From NCBI GenBank assembly GCA_039972875.1, contig JBDWMA010000032.1:186001-250000 (forward strand): a DNA stretch of 64,000 bases. The letters run 5' to 3'. This DNA comes from Pseudoruegeria sp039972875. Its GTDB lineage: Bacteria > Pseudomonadota > Alphaproteobacteria > Rhodobacterales > Rhodobacteraceae. The translations under genes and the position numbers were made by a program. Positions 8,214 through 17,317 of the stretch are shown one piece after another (position 1 is the first letter of the stretch; each line of letters begins with the position of its first letter). Under the pieces are notes generated by a model. It was not told the origin of the DNA and did no database searches. It saw only the letters and a list, made by a program, of their open reading frames with translations.

Positions 8214-9581
8214 ATGTATATCGACCCGATGACACGATATTCTGGGCGAGAACGACGCAAATTACGCGTCGGCTACGTATTGTACCAATTGGTTGGGCAT
8301 CTTTTAACACCTATCTTAATACTAGTCTTATTTCTGCGGTCCCGCAAAGAGCCCCTTTACGGTGAAAACTTGGGCCATCGGTTTGGATTCATGGCCGCAA
8401 AAAACACTGGCTCAGTTTTCGTGTTTGCGGCGTCTCTTGGGGAAACACGCGCTGCGACCCCTGTTTTGCGACGCCTGTTGGATCGTGGCGAAACCATTTT
8501 GCTGACCCATTCTTCCGCGTCCGGTCTCGCCGAGGGACGCCGTGCATTCAACACTGAAATCGAGGCTGGAACAGTCGTTCAGGGCTACGTCCCCACAGAT
8601 CTATTCTGGGCCCTGTCAATGTTTTATACACGTCACAAACCCAAACTTGGTCTTGTTGTAGAAGCCGAACTATGGCCCGGCTTGCTGATGGCGGCTCGGC
8701 GAAAGAACATTCCAATGTTCCAAATAAATGGAAATTACACCCAACGCGGCTTTGAACGTGATCAACGCCTCTCTGGCGGGTTTCGGCTGTTGTTTTGGCG
8801 ACTCTACCAAATGGTATTGACCAAATCCAAGGAACGGGCTGAACGATATTCCGCCGCAGGGTTTCCATCGGATCACATTAAACTGGTTGGTGAGTTGAAA
8901 TTTGATCTCGCTATTAAGGAAGATCAGACCAAAAAAGCAGAAACCCTATTGCAGGCTGCCCCCCCCCATGGACCGGTATTTGAAATTGTTTCCTCGGTTG
9001 AGGATGAAGAAGACAAACTCATCTATGTTTTAAAGTCATTGCGGGGCTCTCTTTCCCCCTGTCCGCATGTCGTATGGGTTCCGCGTAGCCCACAACGATT
9101 TGAAGCAGTTGCAGATCGTTTGCGTCAAGAAGGGTTCACCGTTGCCCAACGCAGCGCCTGCCTCGACGACGATTTTCAAATCAAAGACGGTGATCTTTGG
9201 CCGGATGTACTTGTCGGGGATTCCATTGGGGAAATGGACTTTTACTATAGCCTCGCGGATATTGTCTTTGTCGGAGGTACGTTAAATGCCTCTGGAGGAC
9301 ATAACATCATCGAACCCCTTGCATTGCAAAAACCGGTAGTGACCGGAGCATCTATTCATGGCATCTTGTACCCAGCCATAGAAGCAATGGACGCAGGTGC
9401 AATGCAAAAGTTCGATTCTGAAAAGGAATTGGCACTATTTTTGGCCAAAACTTTGAACAACGTTGAAAAAATGAAAGAATTCCGCGACAAGACACTTGGT
9501 TTCAATAGCCAACATATCGGCGCGGCGGATCGTTCTATCGAAGAAATAGCCCTCTATTTGGACAACCCCAATGAGCCTTAA
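8214..9581 (+). CDS. waaA: GT30-family (Kdo transferase/WaaA-like) glycosyltransferase
   Basis: A 455-aa protein with the WaaA layout: an N-terminal membrane segment (about 20-41), the AASLGETRAA motif with the catalytic-type glutamate E77, the EAELWPG motif (150-156), and the CMP-sugar domain motif GGTLNASGGHNIIEP (354-368). WaaA transfers Kdo from CMP-Kdo to lipid A on the inner membrane. It is the first gene of an operon of pseudaminic-acid-type genes and overlaps the PseG-like gene by 11 nt. No lipid A gene is nearby, so it may use CMP-nonulosonate instead of CMP-Kdo (inference). The ATG at 8229 is an alternative start. Confidence 0.85.
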   Translation: MYIDPMTRYSGRERRKLRVGYVLYQLVGHLLTPILILVLFLRSRKEPLYGENLGHRFGFMAAKNTGSVFVFAASLGETRAATPVLRRLLDRGETILLTHSSASGLAEGRRAFNTEIEAGTVVQGYVPTDLFWALSMFYTRHKPKLGLVVEAELWPGLLMAARRKNIPMFQINGNYTQRGFERDQRLSGGFRLLFWRLYQMVLTKSKERAERYSAAGFPSDHIKLVGELKFDLAIKEDQTKKAETLLQAAPPHGPVFEIVSSVEDEEDKLIYVLKSLRGSLSPCPHVVWVPRSPQRFEAVADRLRQEGFTVAQRSACLDDDFQIKDGDLWPDVLVGDSIGEMDFYYSLADIVFVGGTLNASGGHNIIEPLALQKPVVTGASIHGILYPAIEAMDAGAMQKFDSEKELALFLAKTLNNVEKMKEFRDKTLGFNSQHIGAADRSIEEIALYLDNPNEP

Positions 9582-10623
9582 AAAGGTTGCCTTGCGTTAC
9601 GACGCCTGGCCAGAAATCGGCCTCGGGCATTTGCGTCGCGGATATTCATTGGCCTTAGAGTTAACTTCCCGCAACATTGATTATTATCATGTTGTTCCAG
9701 AACGGACAGTTCCAATCCTGCTAAGGGATGGCATCGCAGAGTCTCAGATCATAGTATGTGAGCCATTAAATGTTGATTGGCTCAGGAGCCGGCCGGATAT
9801 TTCACATGTTATCACTGATTTCCACTGGCACGGAAACGCCCCGTCTGCCTCTGCTGAGGCAAGCCTGATCGCCTCAACAGGTGTTTGTGTAACTGTTATC
9901 GATTGTATTGCGCCAGACGACTACATTGATCAGTTTCCTGCACCGAATGCAGTGATAACTCCGTACCTAAACGCAGGAAACCTTCGTAATTCTCCGCCAA
10001 AAAACACGATTTGGAAAAACGGGGCCCGCTACTCCATCCTTTCTCCGGAATATAAAACGTGGCGCGCGCAGTCGGAAACATCTGCCTCTGGACGAATTCT
10101 GATTACGTGTGGCGGAAGCGATCCAGACGCTTTTAGTATCGATAGCGTTACGGCGCTTCTGCCATTAGAAACGCCTTTGGACGTGGTGGTTGGGCCTTTG
10201 TTTTCCAATCAAATAAAAGCAGAGCTAGCCGATCTTCAAAAAGCGTTTCCACAGATCACGTTGCACGATGCCCCCAAATCCTTGGCCCCACTTATCGCAC
10301 GTTCCGCCTGTGTGGTGGGTCGACTGGGGTTAATTCGCTATGAGGCCGCCTGCCTCGGCAAAAACGGAATTTTTCTATCCGCGGGCACCGCCTACCGAGA
10401 ATACCTCAACGGTTTCAAAGCTCAGGGGTTTGCTGAGATCTTTCTGGACGGAGACCCAAACGGGCGTTCAAATTATTTGAACCGACTACGTGACCTGTCA
10501 AATCCGAAGCTCCGCAAAATAGTATTCGAGCCGAACGCAACAGCCAAAGAACTGGTAGATGGAAATGGGGCGGCCAATGTGATTGATTTGATTATGTCGC
10601 TACCTGCAGGGAAATTACAATGA
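9571..10623 (+). CDS. pseG: PseG/NeuC-type UDP-sugar hydrolase (GT-B fold)
   Basis: A 350-aa protein resembling PseG, which hydrolyses UDP-2,4-diacetamido-2,4,6-trideoxy-altrose to the free sugar before condensation with PEP. The N-terminal GLGHLRRG motif (17-24) holds the family GxGH histidine, and the C-terminal half has a GT-B nucleotide-binding pattern around RLGLIRYEAACLGK. It overlaps the upstream GT30 gene by 11 nt and pseI by 4 nt (ATGA). The exact substrate stereochemistry cannot be read from sequence. Confidence 0.82.
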   Translation: MSLKKVALRYDAWPEIGLGHLRRGYSLALELTSRNIDYYHVVPERTVPILLRDGIAESQIIVCEPLNVDWLRSRPDISHVITDFHWHGNAPSASAEASLIASTGVCVTVIDCIAPDDYIDQFPAPNAVITPYLNAGNLRNSPPKNTIWKNGARYSILSPEYKTWRAQSETSASGRILITCGGSDPDAFSIDSVTALLPLETPLDVVVGPLFSNQIKAELADLQKAFPQITLHDAPKSLAPLIARSACVVGRLGLIRYEAACLGKNGIFLSAGTAYREYLNGFKAQGFAEIFLDGDPNGRSNYLNRLRDLSNPKLRKIVFEPNATAKELVDGNGAANVIDLIMSLPAGKLQ

Positions 10624-11666
10624 GCCTAACAATTGAAGGTAAAACCATCGGCGAAGACGAAAAGTGTTTTTTGATCGCCGAGGTCAGCGCGAACCATGAT
10701 CGCGATCTGGAACATTCGCTGTCATTGGTCGACATTGCTGCTGATTCTGGCTGGGATAGCCTGAAACTGCAAACCTATGATGCGGATACGCTTACAATAC
10801 GATCAAATCACCCTTCGATGGCCGTCGACCCGATTTGGGGTAAAAAAAACCTGTATGACCTTTATGATTCAGCAGGCATGCCTATGGAATTTCACGAACC
10901 TCTTTTCGCCAAAGCGCGTGATCGAGGTCTGCTGCCGTTTACGTCTATTTACGATCCACGTGACCTCGAATTTATTGAGGGGTTGGATTGTCCAATCTAT
11001 AAAATTGCCTCGTTTGAAATGACCTTTGACGACCTCTTGGTCGCCGTAGCGGGCACGAAAAAGCCGTTAATCCTATCCACTGGCATGGCCAATCTAGATG
11101 AAATCACACATGCGGTCGAAATGTTGGATAAACACAATTCCGGTGAACTAATCCTGCTACATTGCTGTTCATCCTATCCCGCACCGTTTGAAAACATCAA
11201 TCTGAATGCGATGCAAACCATGAAATCACGCTTTGGCAAGATGGTTGGGTTCTCCGATCATACCATTGGTGCGCTAGGTCCAATGACAGCCGCAGCAATG
11301 GGCGCCGTGGCCGTAGAAAAGCACTATACCAACGATCCAACTCGCAAAGGTCCGGATCATCGTTTTTCTGCCACACCAGATATCATGGCTGAAATCGCCA
11401 AAGGTATGAAGGATATCCATCAACTGAAGGGATCCTCTTTAAAACAAACGACCGAGGCGGAAGAAGTCTCTAAATCTATCGGTCGTCGATCGGCGTTTGC
11501 TTTGCGAGATTTACCTGCGGGTCATACAGTAACGGATCAAGATTTCAGGTTTATCCGCCCTTCAGCTGGAATTCCGCCAAACGACAAACCTGCGATTATG
11601 GGGAAAACCCTGTCAAAGTCGGTAAAAGCCGGCTCCCCTATCACCTATGAGGACATTGCCACTTGA
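10620..11666 (+). CDS. pseI: pseudaminic acid synthase-like (NeuB/PseI family)
   Basis: A 348-aa PEP-condensing nonulosonate synthase. The N-terminal NeuB TIM barrel (about 1-275) contains FLIAEVSANHDRD and the LYDLYDSAGMP segment typical of PseI rather than sialic acid synthases. A C-terminal SAF antifreeze-like domain spans about 285-345. It would condense the PseG product with PEP to make pseudaminic acid or a close isomer. The start overlaps the pseG stop (ATGA). Confidence 0.88.
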   Translation: MSLTIEGKTIGEDEKCFLIAEVSANHDRDLEHSLSLVDIAADSGWDSLKLQTYDADTLTIRSNHPSMAVDPIWGKKNLYDLYDSAGMPMEFHEPLFAKARDRGLLPFTSIYDPRDLEFIEGLDCPIYKIASFEMTFDDLLVAVAGTKKPLILSTGMANLDEITHAVEMLDKHNSGELILLHCCSSYPAPFENINLNAMQTMKSRFGKMVGFSDHTIGALGPMTAAAMGAVAVEKHYTNDPTRKGPDHRFSATPDIMAEIAKGMKDIHQLKGSSLKQTTEAEEVSKSIGRRSAFALRDLPAGHTVTDQDFRFIRPSAGIPPNDKPAIMGKTLSKSVKAGSPITYEDIAT

Positions 11667-12397
11667 GCACGCTTGCGATTATGCAGCCAACGTTCCTACC
11701 TTGGCTCGGATATTTTGCGCTTATCGATCAATCTGATCGTTTCGTCTTTCTTGATGATGTACAATTTTCAAAGCAAAGCTGGCAGAGCCGCAATCGTATA
11801 AAGGGGCCGCAGGACCCCATTCTTTTGTCTCTTGGGGTCGCAAGAAAGCCCTCCAAACCGTTGATTAAAGATGTAAAATTAGCGACCACTGGCTTTGAAA
11901 TAAAACTATTAAAAACAGTCCAGGCCAATCTTGGACATGCGCCCTATTTTGATGTCGTGCAGTCAATACTTCAAAAGGCGTTCGATGCCTCTGGCGGCTC
12001 GCTATCACTGCTGAATAGGACGATCACAACACAAATTGCATCACGCTGTGGATTAGAAACAGAGTTTTCTCTTGCCTCTGAGGCCAACATTGAGGGCGGG
12101 GAAAAGGCCGATAGGTTGTTAGAGTTTTGTACCCATTTCGAGGTGACACATTACTTATCCCCCGTTGGATCCTATGATTACCTTGCCGAACACAACCCCT
12201 TTGAGGGAAGTCGCGTTAATCTCGGGTTTCAAAACTTTAATCACCCAGAGTATCCACAAAATTTTGGAGCATTTCAGTCACATATGGCGGCAATAGATGC
12301 TTTAGCACATGTCGGGCCAAAGGAATTTCTACCGCTGATACGGTCCGGAATTTCATCACCACTATCAATCGAAGAGCTTGCGAGGAAACAGCCATAA
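11663..12397 (+). CDS. WbqC-like family protein
   Basis: A 244-aa member of the WbqC-like family found in O-antigen and capsule loci; its biochemical role is not established. The family-typical N-terminus is IMQPTFLPWLGYF, with FLDDVQFSKQSWQSRN soon after. The start is TTG at 11663 in a 4-nt TTGA overlap with the pseI stop; a later ATG at 11681 would cut into the conserved N-terminus. It may act in N-acylation or another tailoring of the nonulosonate (speculation from context). Confidence 0.85.
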   Translation: MSTLAIMQPTFLPWLGYFALIDQSDRFVFLDDVQFSKQSWQSRNRIKGPQDPILLSLGVARKPSKPLIKDVKLATTGFEIKLLKTVQANLGHAPYFDVVQSILQKAFDASGGSLSLLNRTITTQIASRCGLETEFSLASEANIEGGEKADRLLEFCTHFEVTHYLSPVGSYDYLAEHNPFEGSRVNLGFQNFNHPEYPQNFGAFQSHMAAIDALAHVGPKEFLPLIRSGISSPLSIEELARKQP

Positions 12398-13770
12398 AAC
12401 AGTATGATATCATCGTCGCAGGCGCCGGTTTCGCCGGGATATACGCCGCTTGGCGTTTGGCAAGATCCGGTTCTAAAGTCGCACTTGTTGAAGCAGCCGA
12501 TAAAATTGGGGGCAACTTACAATCTCGCCCGTGGAATGGATATTGGGTGGACAACGGGACGCATAATTTTGACATCCGCACACCCATCGGAGAGGCTTTC
12601 TATACGGATATTCTTCAGGACAACATTCTGATTTGGGATGATCAACAATGGGCCTGCACCACAAATAAGACGTGGACAAACGGGTTTGAAATGCCCGACT
12701 TTAGCGTCGACAACCCAGCGTTGGCGCAACGCGCGTTGGCAGAATTAAAGGCGCTGGAAAATGAACCACAATCAACGCAGGTCCCTGATCGTTATTTGGA
12801 TTGGTATCGTCTGAATTACGGCGCGACCCTGACGGAATCAATTATTCCAATGCTTCGAAAATATACCGGCAGCGACCCTGCTCTGTTTTCTGCAGATGCA
12901 CGAAGCTCTTTGGGAATGTTTTCCCGCCCAAAACTGGGCAGCGATGCAGAAATGATTGAACTCAAAGAAAAATCCCCGTTCTGGGACGATCGTTTAGGCG
13001 TTTCTTTGATGTCAGGCGATAGACGGTTTGCTGGAAAAAGTACGAATAAGAAATTCGCGTATCCCGCGCGCCACGGTCTTAAAGGGTTCTGTGATGCAGC
13101 CCAAAAACGTTTGATTGAAATGGGTGTGGACATCTACACAGGCCATGGGGTCAATGCGATTTCAGACTCGGGTCAGGCGGTATGTGTCACCGCAGGTGAT
13201 CAAACCTTCACCGCTTCCAAGTTATTTTGGTCCCTTCCAGAGGTGGTATTGGCCAAGATCCTTGATCTTGAGGTCGACTTGATGAGCAGCGCCGTCCCTG
13301 TAGGTACTTGCTTTTTCGCCTTTGAGGTCCCTGCGAACAGCGTTCAAGGCCCCGATTATCTTCAAGATTATAGCCAGGATAGATTGCCGTTCCGGTACAA
13401 CAAAGTGGGTATTTACGGAGAGCAAACGAAATCAAATGGCAATACTTTGGTCACAGCTGAGGTCCCCAGCCATCCCGCAAATATTAAGGCGGTAATAACC
13501 GACGAAAACCAATCTCGCGCGTGGCAGGCACTGTTAGAAACAGGGTATTTAAAACCTGGAACCATCGCCGCCGACGCAATGTATTGGGGTCACCCAGTCG
13601 CCTATACAATGCCCAAGGCCGGATGGCGAACCCCCTATGAAAAGGCTCAACAGTTGTTCAATGACGTTTCGGAGAGGATCGTGGGTGTTGAATTTGGGTA
13701 TAGAGGGCGGTTCAATTTTATGATGTTCTACGAAAACAAGCTACAGCACAAATTGTTGGGGACGACATGA
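12394..13770 (+). CDS. FAD-dependent oxidoreductase (amine-oxidase-like), apparent AUA start
   Basis: A 458-aa flavoprotein with an N-terminal FAD-binding Rossmann motif GAGFAG (residues 10-15) and E33 at the end of beta-2, resembling NAD(P)-binding/amine oxidoreductase-type proteins. The first ATG/GTG/TTG in frame is TTG at 12457, which would delete the whole GxGxxG motif. Upstream, ATA at 12394 lies 7 nt after GAGGA and overlaps the previous stop as ATAA, the same register as its neighbours' ATGA and TTGA overlaps. I therefore place the start at AUA. The substrate is unknown; a sugar or lipid-linked intermediate of this locus is likely. The end overlaps the methyltransferase (ATGA). Confidence 0.8.
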   Translation: MKQYDIIVAGAGFAGIYAAWRLARSGSKVALVEAADKIGGNLQSRPWNGYWVDNGTHNFDIRTPIGEAFYTDILQDNILIWDDQQWACTTNKTWTNGFEMPDFSVDNPALAQRALAELKALENEPQSTQVPDRYLDWYRLNYGATLTESIIPMLRKYTGSDPALFSADARSSLGMFSRPKLGSDAEMIELKEKSPFWDDRLGVSLMSGDRRFAGKSTNKKFAYPARHGLKGFCDAAQKRLIEMGVDIYTGHGVNAISDSGQAVCVTAGDQTFTASKLFWSLPEVVLAKILDLEVDLMSSAVPVGTCFFAFEVPANSVQGPDYLQDYSQDRLPFRYNKVGIYGEQTKSNGNTLVTAEVPSHPANIKAVITDENQSRAWQALLETGYLKPGTIAADAMYWGHPVAYTMPKAGWRTPYEKAQQLFNDVSERIVGVEFGYRGRFNFMMFYENKLQHKLLGTT

Positions 13771-14396
13771 GCCAGGATCTGATCTCACATTATCGGTCAT
13801 TGCTGGCAGCACATGGCCCCAGTGCTCAAGCAGTTCAATGGGCTGATACCGCGACACAAGCCGCACGATTTTCGGTTTTAACCGATATTGCCCCGGATTT
13901 GGGGCGCGTTCTGGATGTCGGCTGTGGTCTTGCTCATTTACACGATTTTCTGCGCGCTAAGGGTCATGAGGGCTCCTATCACGGGGTGGATATCGTGCCA
14001 GAGTTCATTAACCATGCCACCGAAAAATTTAAAAGGCACCCAAACGCGTCGGCCAACTTAATCACGGAAAATACGCCACTGCCGTATTGCGATTACGCAA
14101 TTCTGTCAGGCGTGTTTAACAATAAAATGGATGACAACTGGGGTTTTATGACGACAACCCTACGTCGGATGTTTGAAGCCGCGGATCGAGGCATCGCCTT
14201 TAACGCCATGAGCAGTCATGTCGATTTTCACGACGAGAAGTTGTTTTATGTAGACCCGATGAAGGTATTTAATTTCTGCAAAACCGAGTTAGGCGGACAT
14301 CCAACACTACGCCATGACTACGCATTACGCGAAGGCGGATTTCCTTTCGAATTCGCAATCTACGTTTATAAATTACCAATAACTCCGGTGTATTGA
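13767..14396 (+). CDS. class I SAM-dependent methyltransferase
   Basis: A 209-aa methyltransferase with SAM-binding motif I VLDVGCGLAHL (48-58) and the acidic motif II region YHGVDIVPEF. It is the last gene of the plus-strand nonulosonate operon, coupled by a 4-nt overlap to the FAD oxidoreductase. It probably methylates the sugar or glycan made by this locus (inference from context). It converges on pseF with only 16 nt between stop codons and no clear terminator. Confidence 0.83.
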   Translation: MSQDLISHYRSLLAAHGPSAQAVQWADTATQAARFSVLTDIAPDLGRVLDVGCGLAHLHDFLRAKGHEGSYHGVDIVPEFINHATEKFKRHPNASANLITENTPLPYCDYAILSGVFNNKMDDNWGFMTTTLRRMFEAADRGIAFNAMSSHVDFHDEKLFYVDPMKVFNFCKTELGGHPTLRHDYALREGGFPFEFAIYVYKLPITPVY

Positions 14397-14412
14397 ACCA
14401 ACAAATCGGGCT

Positions 14413-15087
14413 TTATAGAGCGCGAAATAATGCCTCGGCGCGCACCCAATCTTCGGGCGTGTCGATATCCTGCACCCGGTAACGCGGCAGTATCAACGGT
14501 TTCGCGCCAGCCCCAAAAGCCGCCCGCCCCTCTCGCCAAGCCACGGACGTGCCCCAGTAAAACTGGCCAACATCATGGTAGGCTTCCTCTAGGTCCTGTG
14601 AACGAGTCTTATATTGCGATGGGTCAAGCATCTCAAGCCGATCAACGTCTGTGATGCGGACAGCCCGCTGGATTGGAAAGGCAAAACTTGTAACCGGGAT
14701 AACATAATCATTGCCAACAAGCTCTGATTGGCCGTGCCTGATGTCTTCGGGCTGAACAAAAGGTGCCGTTGCATAGAGGCAGCAAATTGCATCCGGTTCG
14801 TTCCCTTCATCCCTGAGGAAATCAAGCGTATGCACAATCACGGCCGCAGTTGTGGCGTGATCATCGGATATCTCTGCCGGGCGCATAAATGGTGTTTCCG
14901 CCCCCGCGCTATTGGCGACGTCGGCAATTTCGCGATCATCTGTCGAGACGATGATACGATCAAAAACACCGCTTTTTTGCGCGGCCTCGATGGACCATTG
15001 GATCATTGGTTTGCCGCAGAATTCTTTAATATTCTTACGTGGAATCCGCTTAGAGCCCCCACGGGCCGGGATCATACAAATGCTCAT
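14413..15087 (-). CDS. pseF: pseudaminic acid cytidylyltransferase
   Basis: A 224-aa CMP-nonulosonate synthetase of the NeuA/PseF family. It activates the nonulosonate with CTP to give the CMP-sugar donor. The nucleotide-binding IPARGGSKRIPRKNI motif is at residues 6-20, and the YRVQDIDTPEDW stretch near the C-terminus is typical of PseF. The start overlaps the pseC stop by 4 nt; last gene of the minus-strand pseBCF operon. Confidence 0.92.
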   Translation of the reverse strand: MSICMIPARGGSKRIPRKNIKEFCGKPMIQWSIEAAQKSGVFDRIIVSTDDREIADVANSAGAETPFMRPAEISDDHATTAAVIVHTLDFLRDEGNEPDAICCLYATAPFVQPEDIRHGQSELVGNDYVIPVTSFAFPIQRAVRITDVDRLEMLDPSQYKTRSQDLEEAYHDVGQFYWGTSVAWREGRAAFGAGAKPLILPRYRVQDIDTPEDWVRAEALFRAL

Positions 15088-16229
15088 GCCAACGCGCTTT
15101 CAATTGCCGTGATCACTGTGGTCTGAGCAGCAGCATCCAATCCGGCATACAGCGGAATTGAGATGGACTGCGCATATGTCGCCTCTGCCACCGGGAACTG
15201 CCCCACTTGAAACCCAAGGTTTTGGTAATAAGGTTGTAGATGCACTGGGATGTAGTGAACATTGACCCCAACCCCATCATTCCGCAGCGCTTCAAAAAGG
15301 GCTCGGCGACGTTCGGCCTCAACGCGGATAATGTACAGATGAAAGGCTGAATAAGCCTCTGGATGTCGTCCGGGGCGTTTCAAAGGCAGATTGCCCAGCG
15401 CCGCATCATAGCGGTCCGCCAATAGATTACGTCGGGCGACAAATTCGTTCAGCCGTGTGGTTTGGCTTACCCCAAGAGCGGCCTGCATTTCAGTCATGCG
15501 ATAATTCAAGCCAAGCTCCACCTGCTGATAATACCAAGGGCCATCACTGTCCCCCTGCATCAAAGACGGATCACGCGTGACACCATGGCTGCGAAATAGC
15601 GCCATCCGTTGGGCAAGAACCGGGTCCTGCGTGGTGGCGACACCTCCCTCGGCCGTGGTGATGATTTTCACCGGATGAAAGCTAAAGACCGTGATGTCGG
15701 AATAACGGCAATCTCCCACCGGTTTTCCCTGATACCCGCCGCCAATCGCATGAGACGCATCCTCGATAACTTTAACCCCATAGCGTTGCGCCAGTGCATG
15801 GATAGCTGCCATGTCACAGGACTGCCCACACATATGAACCGGGATCAGAACCTTTGGCAGGCATCCGTCGTGTTCTGCCTTCGACAACTTTTGCGCCAGC
15901 GCGGTAGGATCCATGTTAAAGGTATCACCTTCAATATCCACAAAATCGACCGTGGCCCCACACAACAAACCAACATTGGCAGAAGCAACAAAGGTGATGG
16001 GTGATGTCCACAGGATATCACCGGCCCCAAGGCCCAGCGCCAAACACGCAATATGCAAGGCAGACGTCGCCGAATTCACCGCGACAGCATACCCTGCCCC
16101 GGTGTGATCCGCGATTGCGGTTTCAAACGCGGGAACTTTGGGCCCTTGTGTTAGAAAATCTGACCGAAGCACATCAACAACAGCGTCGATATCCTCTTGC
16201 GTTATGTCCTGGCGACCATAGGGAATCAT
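15084..16229 (-). CDS. pseC: UDP-4-amino-4,6-dideoxy-N-acetyl-beta-L-altrosamine transaminase
   Basis: A 381-aa DegT/DnrJ/EryC1-family PLP aminotransferase. It aminates the PseB product at C4. The PLP lysine is K188 in FHPVKIITTAEGG, and EDASHAIGG upstream is the conserved PLP-contact segment. The MIPYGRQDI start is characteristic of PseC. It overlaps both neighbours by 4 nt (pseB upstream, pseF downstream), so the operon is translationally coupled. Confidence 0.94.
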   Translation of the reverse strand: MIPYGRQDITQEDIDAVVDVLRSDFLTQGPKVPAFETAIADHTGAGYAVAVNSATSALHIACLALGLGAGDILWTSPITFVASANVGLLCGATVDFVDIEGDTFNMDPTALAQKLSKAEHDGCLPKVLIPVHMCGQSCDMAAIHALAQRYGVKVIEDASHAIGGGYQGKPVGDCRYSDITVFSFHPVKIITTAEGGVATTQDPVLAQRMALFRSHGVTRDPSLMQGDSDGPWYYQQVELGLNYRMTEMQAALGVSQTTRLNEFVARRNLLADRYDAALGNLPLKRPGRHPEAYSAFHLYIIRVEAERRRALFEALRNDGVGVNVHYIPVHLQPYYQNLGFQVGQFPVAEATYAQSISIPLYAGLDAAAQTTVITAIESALA

Positions 16230-17224
16230 CGTTCGACGTACTGCGCCATTTCGCGGAAAGTCTCGTCGGTCAGCCAGTCCGCATTGTTGCCTGAGTTATA
16301 TTCAAACCCTTGCGGAACAGGTTCACCCGTCTCACCCAATCGGTTTTCGGAAAAATCCGTGTGATGAGCAAATTGAATGGTTGGCTTGATCACGTAATGA
16401 TCTTCAAACTCCAACGTCAAATGACTGTCATCCGCGGGGCACATGACCTCGTGGAGTTTTTCACCGGGACGGATACCAACGATTTTCTGAGGCAATTCCG
16501 GGGCCATAGCCGTCGCCAAAGCGGTCATATACATGGAAGGAATTTTAGGAATGAAAATCTCACCGCCCTGCATGCGTTGGAAATTCTTTAGAACAAACTG
16601 AACCCCCTGATCCAGCGTTATCATGAACCGGGTCATATCTGCATGGGTGATGGGCAACTCGGTCGCGCCCTCCTCCATCAACTTCATGAAAAACGGAACC
16701 ACTGACCCGCGGGAACCAACGACATTACCATACCGCACAACAGCAAAACGGGTTTCGCGCCCACCAACCATATTATTGGCTGCAACGAACAGTTTATCTG
16801 ACGCCAGTTTGGTCGCACCATATAAGTTTACCGGGTTGGCCGCCTTGTCAGTGGACAGTGCGATTACCTTTTCGACACCGCAGGATATGGCGGCCTGAAT
16901 GACGTTCTGGGCACCGTGGATGTTGGTTTTGATACACTCAAACGGGTTATATTCAGCGGCTGGAACTTGTTTGAGCGCAGCAGCATGAATAACATAATCC
17001 ACACCATCCATCGCTTCTTTTAGACGTTCGCCATCCCGTACATCCCCAATAAAATACCGCATGCAGGGTGCATTATATTTTTGCTGCATCTCAAATTGTT
17101 TGAGTTCATCACGCGAGAAAATAATGACTTTATTCGGGGAATAGTCGGCCAAAATGTGGTCGACATATTTTTTACCGAAAGATCCCGTTCCGCCGGTGAT
17201 CAGGATGTTTTTGTTATTGAACAT
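16226..17224 (-). CDS. pseB: UDP-N-acetylglucosamine 4,6-dehydratase (inverting)
   Basis: A 332-aa SDR enzyme for the first step of pseudaminic acid synthesis: dehydration with C5 inversion of UDP-GlcNAc. NADP-binding GGTGSFGKKY is at residues 11-20; the active-site STDKAANPVN and YGATK (YxxxK) segments match inverting PseB enzymes. It heads the pseBCF operon. No good Shine-Dalgarno sequence precedes the ATG; a hairpin at 17240-17269 lies 15 nt upstream. Confidence 0.95.
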   Translation of the reverse strand: MFNNKNILITGGTGSFGKKYVDHILADYSPNKVIIFSRDELKQFEMQQKYNAPCMRYFIGDVRDGERLKEAMDGVDYVIHAAALKQVPAAEYNPFECIKTNIHGAQNVIQAAISCGVEKVIALSTDKAANPVNLYGATKLASDKLFVAANNMVGGRETRFAVVRYGNVVGSRGSVVPFFMKLMEEGATELPITHADMTRFMITLDQGVQFVLKNFQRMQGGEIFIPKIPSMYMTALATAMAPELPQKIVGIRPGEKLHEVMCPADDSHLTLEFEDHYVIKPTIQFAHHTDFSENRLGETGEPVPQGFEYNSGNNADWLTDETFREMAQYVER

Positions 17225-17239
17225 GCATTTGGCCCATTT

Positions 17240-17269
17240 GAAACAGCCCCTTTACGGGGCATTTGTTTC
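17240..17269 (-). terminator. hairpin between the deacetylase-like gene and pseB
   Basis: GAAACA-GCCCC (17240-17250) pairs with GGGGC-(ATT)-TGTTTC (17256-17269). It could terminate the upstream deacetylase gene or structure the pseB leader. There is no T run. Confidence 0.4.
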
Positions 17270-17317
17270 AGAATTACCTGTCTGACGACAAAGATGCCAC
17301 GCAAAAAGCACCCATGC

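Noticed and set aside
12457..13770. TTG at 12457 as the start of the FAD oxidoreductase
   Set aside because: It would remove the FAD-binding GxGxxG motif, and the operon overlap pattern points to 12394.
17240..17269. Riboswitch upstream of pseB
   Set aside because: Only a simple hairpin is visible, with no conserved aptamer sequence.
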